From NCBI RefSeq assembly GCF_036785885.1, contig NC_092323.1, positions 868,001 to 932,000 on the forward strand: 64,000 bases of DNA, written 5' to 3'. Made by a program: the position numbers and the translations under genes. The notes under the pieces were generated by a model. It was not told the origin of the DNA, made no database searches, and worked only from the letters and a program-made list of their open reading frames with translations. This document shows, piece after piece, positions 59,541 to 64,000 of this stretch. Source of the DNA: Coffea arabica. Lineage: Eukaryota; Streptophyta; Magnoliopsida; Gentianales; Rubiaceae. How positions within the stretch are numbered: position 1 is the first letter of the stretch; every line of letters begins with the position of its first letter.

Positions 59541-61005
59541 TAAAATACTACTCTACTCACAAATTATATAATATATGACTCCATAAACAAACGGAAACTA
59601 CTCCCTCTTCTTACCATTCAAAATTCAATTGCCCTCTTTTATTTTTATTTTTTTTTAAACCACGGAAATAATACACTACTAATTGTCTACTATAACAGAG
59701 TACTCTTATATTTATAGTAGTAGTAGTAGTAATCCTTTTTGAAATGCTGCTACCAGTCGTAGTAGTAGCATACTTTCTCTTTTCGAAAAGCTTTTGCGCT
59801 TTGAGTTTTGGGTGGAATGGACCAAATTTGGGGTTAATGGGTCTGGATTTGAAATTAAATTTTTGGTTTCCCTCCAACTCCATACAATTAACTGTCCATC
59901 CTTTTCTTTTTTTTTTAAAAAAAAAAAATAACAATGGGGCCGTCGTTTTCTTTTTGTTGTTTTATTACAACATATATATTCATTGGTTAGTATCGATTGG
60001 GACAAATGACAAGTTGAGAGCTCAAGCCTCAACTCAAGGGACCGGTGCAGGCTAAGGCCCACTCTTCCTTTCCTTTCCAGCCTCTGAATAATGGAAATTA
60101 TTTTTCTTTTTTGCAATTACACTTAGACCTTGGGAATGTTTTGAACAAAATGAGATAATCGGAGATGATTTTAATTTGCTTTCTCCTGAATTTCAATTGA
60201 ACCTTTCTTTTATCTGCACGAGGACAGAGGACCTCTTTCCTGCTCTGCTGTCGACAAAAAAACTTTTTCCTTTCTTTTTAAAAGCCTTTTCTGCTTGTCA
60301 AAAAATAATTGAAAAAAAAAAAAGCCTTTTCTGCTTGTCAAAAAATAATTGAAAAAAAAAAAAAAGCCTTTTCTGCTTGTCAAAAAATAATTGAAAAAAA
60401 AAAAAGCCTTTTCTGTAGAATGAAGCCAAAACCGGTCAGGATCCTTTTGACACCAGTACTTGTCTGCGCTAGAACAACATTCTAATCATGCAACGATAAC
60501 ATCTACTCCATAGCCGCTTCCCTGCTTCTTGTCTAAATGTGCCATTTTGAGTACCGTCTGAATCTGCTCCGTTAAGTGCGAGGAAAAGGAAGAAGGAATT
60601 TGATTGCGCCTTTGCCCATAACACAGCAATAAGCCAGGAGAGAAATGTCCCTTCAATATCAGACATCGTAAATGCAAGCCCAAGGTTCTATAACATCCTT
60701 CAATCTTCTTTTCAAGCCCATCAGAAAACGCTAGTCCTGAGACACTGCCTTTGCCATTCAAGATCTCCAGATACACAAAAATCCCTTGAACAGAACAGAA
60801 CAGCTTCAGTGTTGATCATTTGCAGCCAACCAGCAAAGCATTGCACGTACCATTTGAAGTTTCATTTACGAACCATCAACTGCAGCCTTCAAACCACAGC
60901 ACCTCCGTTCATCCATGGGCGGCGTTACACTCTACAGACACTTGTCTGCAGAGTCGGTCATAAATGAGTCAAGTAAAATACATTGTTCGGGCAATTCTTC
61001 TGACG
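59541..61005. other. Intergenic region with a minisatellite
   Basis: Contains a TAG triplet run (about 59715-59732), T/A runs at about 59909-59929 and the 42-bp minisatellite described separately. The last few hundred bases are the 3' flank of the TPR gene. No gene is seen. Confidence 0.45.
60281..60413. repeat. Minisatellite, ~42-bp unit, three copies plus a partial
   Basis: The unit AAAGCCTTTTCTGCTTGTCA followed by AAAAATAATTGAAAAA and an A-run occurs three times from about 60281. A fourth, incomplete AAGCCTTTTCTG lies at about 60402. Units differ mainly in A-run length. Confidence 0.92.
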
Positions 61006-63488
61006 TTACTTTACCGCACGCACACCAACTGTTCTCACTCGGAATCTGTACTGGGGCTGAGAATCATTGTCGCTATCTTCATCATCATCTTCGCTGGATT
61101 CATCTGCAACTCTATCCCACCTTGAGTAGTCAAGTTGTGAGTGTCCTTTCGGTTTTGGGATAGCTTGCCACCCAGAGGAATCTTGTTCGGATAACTTACC
61201 AACGGCACTATTCTGAGCAGCGACCTCCCCTCTGGCAGTAACCCCACAACTCTCAGCCTTCTGCTCGTCAGGAACTACCGCCTCTGTAACTTGCTCTACT
61301 CCATCTTCACATTCCTCCAATGCTTTTCTTTCTTTTACCTCCTTGTCCACCTGCAGTTCTGTATCATCTTCATCTTCTTCAAGCTCTGCATCATCTTCAG
61401 GGATGGGAGCAAGGGACTTTCCTCGAACAAAACAAACCATCTTTTGTCACTAGTGAGCAAACATGGGCCTAAAGATGTGAAACTACTACATCAGAATTTG
61501 CTCATATTGTACTTCGACACATTGTATGTATGATATAGACTCCATGTGACTCGCAGTACAAGAAAAGATGCATCACAAATATCCGTAGGAAGGCTGTCTG
61601 GAAAAAGTTGATGCTCCTGTAAAGGTCATATTTAGCAGCTACAAATAATCCCTTAACCACCCCAATCAAATGCAATTTTACATTTTCCTATTCCAGAAGT
61701 AATTTGGCAATTGATTTAGTTATTCTCCACTTACTATTTACATCCTAAACAAAATCAAGATTGTTTTCTGTATACAACATGTAATTCTGGGACAGCTCAT
61801 CTTGTATCTTGAAAGTCCGAATTTCTGTCCGTTAAAGCTATCGACCGTCTAGTACAAATTCTTTACAAAATTTAGAAGACATTTTGTACATCAATGTTGT
61901 TCATTTCTCCAAGCCACATGAAATGCAATTGCTCCACATTGATGAAATTTATCTAATTAACATCTGTCATACTTAGAATGCTTTGATCCTCAAAAATAGT
62001 TACCTTCTACAACTGAAACCACGTCAAAAAATTCCAAGGCAGGTACTTCATTTCTTTATTAGTATAACAAACTCTGCTGCATCTTCTTAACTCAAACATG
62101 TATAAATTGCTGAGTTCACAAAACCCGTAAAAAAAATTAATAAATAAACTAAATAAAAGCTGGAAACAAGAGCAGAAAATTATATTAAAAAAAAAGGAGC
62201 CAAACGCAAAGGATAGGAGCTAAGGATTTAATAACAGAAAGAAGGAAGAATACCAATTGTGTCTTTAATCGGGCCTGAAGATTCTGATAAACTTCTGATG
62301 AAGGGTTTAAGTCAATGAGCCTATTGACGTCAAAAAGAGCTGAGTTGTACTCCTTTAGAGTGACTAACGTCTGAGCACGCAACATCAATGCTCCAGTGTG
62401 ATTGTGATCAAGCTCAAGCACCCAGGTGCATTCTTCAGCAGCCTATACAAATTTGCAGACATTATGCAATCAATACACAGAACAAATTTCAAAACGGAAG
62501 TGCAATTCAATCTAAGTCTGATCTTCATCAATTCAGAAGTAGTGAAAGCAACATACATGGATTGGTCAAACAAATAAACAACGGACGTGACGTAAAGACG
62601 CAAAGACAAAAACCAAAAGCATGTATCCCATTGAGGAAAACTCCCCAGAGCTGAATGCCAATAAGCCGTCAAAATCCATAACCAGCTACTTTTGAACAAC
62701 CATTACCCCCAGAAAACACCACACAGAAACCACAGACCACAAAATATCCAAAATGGAAATGTCCAGCTCTTAACCTCCATCATGGAGAGAAACTTATCTG
62801 AACGACACATAAAATAAAGTTGGGTAGATAAAAGATTATACAGGTTAAACCAACACTCCAAGATCCTAGCTCACTAAAGTTTCACAGCCAGGAAACATTC
62901 AAAACTATCGAACGAAGTTAACAAGAGTTCATTCCCCCTGTTCCAATAAAAAATAGTGGATATTCCACGCTTTCTGGATTCCAACTGCCGCCCCTCCCCC
63001 CCCCCCCCCCCCCCCTCTTTTTCTCTTTTATTTGGGTTTCTTTTCGGCAATCACTCTATCCAACAGTCTTACCTCAATAAACTAATCCAGTTTTTCCACA
63101 CCCAAATTGATGACCCAAGCAATGAATAATAAAGCAAAAGTCATTTCTTAAATAATGAGGAAATAGTTGTTGAATCTAAGTAAATCGATCGAAGCTTAAA
63201 ATCATAGAGGAGGGAAGAAACAAGAAGGATGAAAACAGGATAGAAGCGGGAGCAGGAGAGTTTGAGAACCTTCTTGAAGTTGTGGAGTTTGAGAAAACAG
63301 GCGGCCCGATTGCTGTGGAGAGCGATTTGTTGGGGTATGGACTTGGCGGCGGAAAGCGCTTCGGTGTAATAAACTAAAGCTTCCTGGTACTTACCTTCTC
63401 TATACATTTGATGAGCTCTCTCGATCTTATTATTCACGTTCATCACCCCCACCCCATTTTTATTGGTACTACCACTCGTCGATGCCAT
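61006..63488 (-). CDS. TPR-repeat co-chaperone-like protein, 272 aa, three exons
   Basis: Exons 63270-63488, 62254-62442 and 61006-61416, phase 0 at each junction. After a short polar start, three tetratricopeptide repeats fill about residues 20-130 (KIERAHQMYREGKYQEALVY, HSNRAACFLKLHNFKKAAEE, MLRAQTLVTLKEYNSALFDV). Then LKTQL|SLAPIPEDDAELEEDEDD leads into a long acidic stretch. The conserved-looking tail is GWQAIPKPKGHSQLDYSRWD followed by an acidic run and QPQYRFRVRTVGVR. TPRs of this type bind Hsp70/Hsp90 C-termini or complex partners. The LDYSRWD element is like the DYxxWDKFD motif near TPRs in RPAP3/TTC-type co-chaperones (inference). The third-exon start could instead be at 61440 (ACAAAAG|ATG), adding eight residues; I chose 61416 because it gives KTQLSLAPIPE. 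There is no signal peptide. Confidence 0.83.
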
Positions 63489-64000
63489 TTCTCTCTATCC
63501 CTTCTTTCCTATTTACAGTGCTCCTACCACTGCGTGTAATCTTTTCTATTGCTTATAATCTGATTTTGATACAAGAGGGATCATACGAATAAATTCGGAA
63601 CCGGACCCAATAAATAAACCAATCAAACACTACCCAGAAGAAATTAAAAAAGATGGAAATGAAATTTGATGAGATCAACAAACGAGTAGCAAAGAAATGA
63701 TGGGAAATGGATTGAAGAGAGTGTTTGTGTGTGTGTCGGACACGGAAGAAAACTTCGGAGAAATCTAGGTGGCGATTTTAAAAGTGGCAGCTTCCAAATG
63801 ATTTTCAGATGCAAACTGGGGAGGCGGCTGCCGACGAGTTTGGGGCCGTGAAAAGATTGGATAGTTCATCATTTGCACAAATTTATTTATTTGTTTGCAT
63901 AAATACATTTTTTTTAATCTTTTTTTTTTTAATTTCAAGCACATTACATTATTACTAAAAAAATGTTATAATATTTATTTCAAAAAAAATTATCCCGTAT
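63489..64000. other. 5' leader and upstream region of the TPR gene
   Basis: Read on the minus strand, this should hold the promoter. A TG-repeat (about 63724-63738) and AT-rich DNA are visible. No gene is seen before the window ends. Confidence 0.4.

Noticed and set aside
1-64000. tRNA genes, known microRNA precursors, CRISPR, LTR retrotransposons
   Set aside because: Scanned by eye for T-loop motifs, common conserved miRNA sequences, regularly spaced repeats and paired long direct repeats with retroviral domains; none was convincing.

Overview
This is nuclear DNA of a flowering plant, most likely a eudicot. Genes are intron-bearing with GT-AG junctions, lie far apart in AT-rich DNA, and belong to plant families: LBD/LOB, a CCT-motif protein, NF-YB, plant DEK, a classical arabinogalactan protein, an At4g15545-like protein and subtilase fragments. 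The mix of MITEs would suit an asterid, but the sequence alone does not prove that. I saw no tRNA, rRNA, CRISPR array, organelle segment or LTR element.

Layout. 0.3-0.7 kb: a small two-helix membrane protein (-). 2.7-4.7 kb: two broken subtilase fragments (-). 5.6-8.3 kb: the 3' exons of an unidentified gene (+) run tail to tail into a three-exon 141-aa gene (-), and their coding ends overlap by 59 bp. 9.3-12.0 kb: a large inverted-repeat Mutator-type element, then a 5'-truncated LINE. 14.3-21.8 kb: a 12-exon DEK gene (+). 24.1-24.8 kb: an intronless NF-YB (-). 27.6-28.2 kb: a diverged tandem duplication. 29.7-33.9 kb: a CPSF6/CFIm68-like RNA-binding protein (-) with a 5'-UTR intron and probable 3'-UTR introns. 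35.6-36.6 kb: a nested MITE pair. 37.7-38.4 kb: an arabinogalactan protein (+). 39.5-42.6 kb: two more Mutator-type elements with 9-bp duplications. 44.8-45.7 kb: an LBD4-like gene (+). 50.6-52.2 kb: a four-exon CCT-motif gene (-). 56.2-59.0 kb: a nine-exon At4g15545-like gene (-). 59.2-59.5 kb: a Stowaway element. 61.0-63.5 kb: a three-exon TPR protein (-).

These are independent housekeeping or regulatory genes and do not form a pathway. Their roles run from chromatin (DEK) and transcription (NF-YB, LBD, CCT) to mRNA 3'-end processing (CPSF6-like), ER or cytoskeletal coiled-coil function (At4g15545-like), co-chaperone-type TPR and the cell surface (AGP). Splice junctions were read by eye; in each assigned multi-exon gene the predicted junctions keep one open frame.

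I found no convincing new biological system. The points most worth checking are the sense/antisense coding overlap at 6230-6288, the predicted 3'-UTR introns of the CPSF6-like gene, the precisely bounded non-autonomous transposons, a minimal uORF one base before the LBD start, and one short MITE family found at eight or so places.
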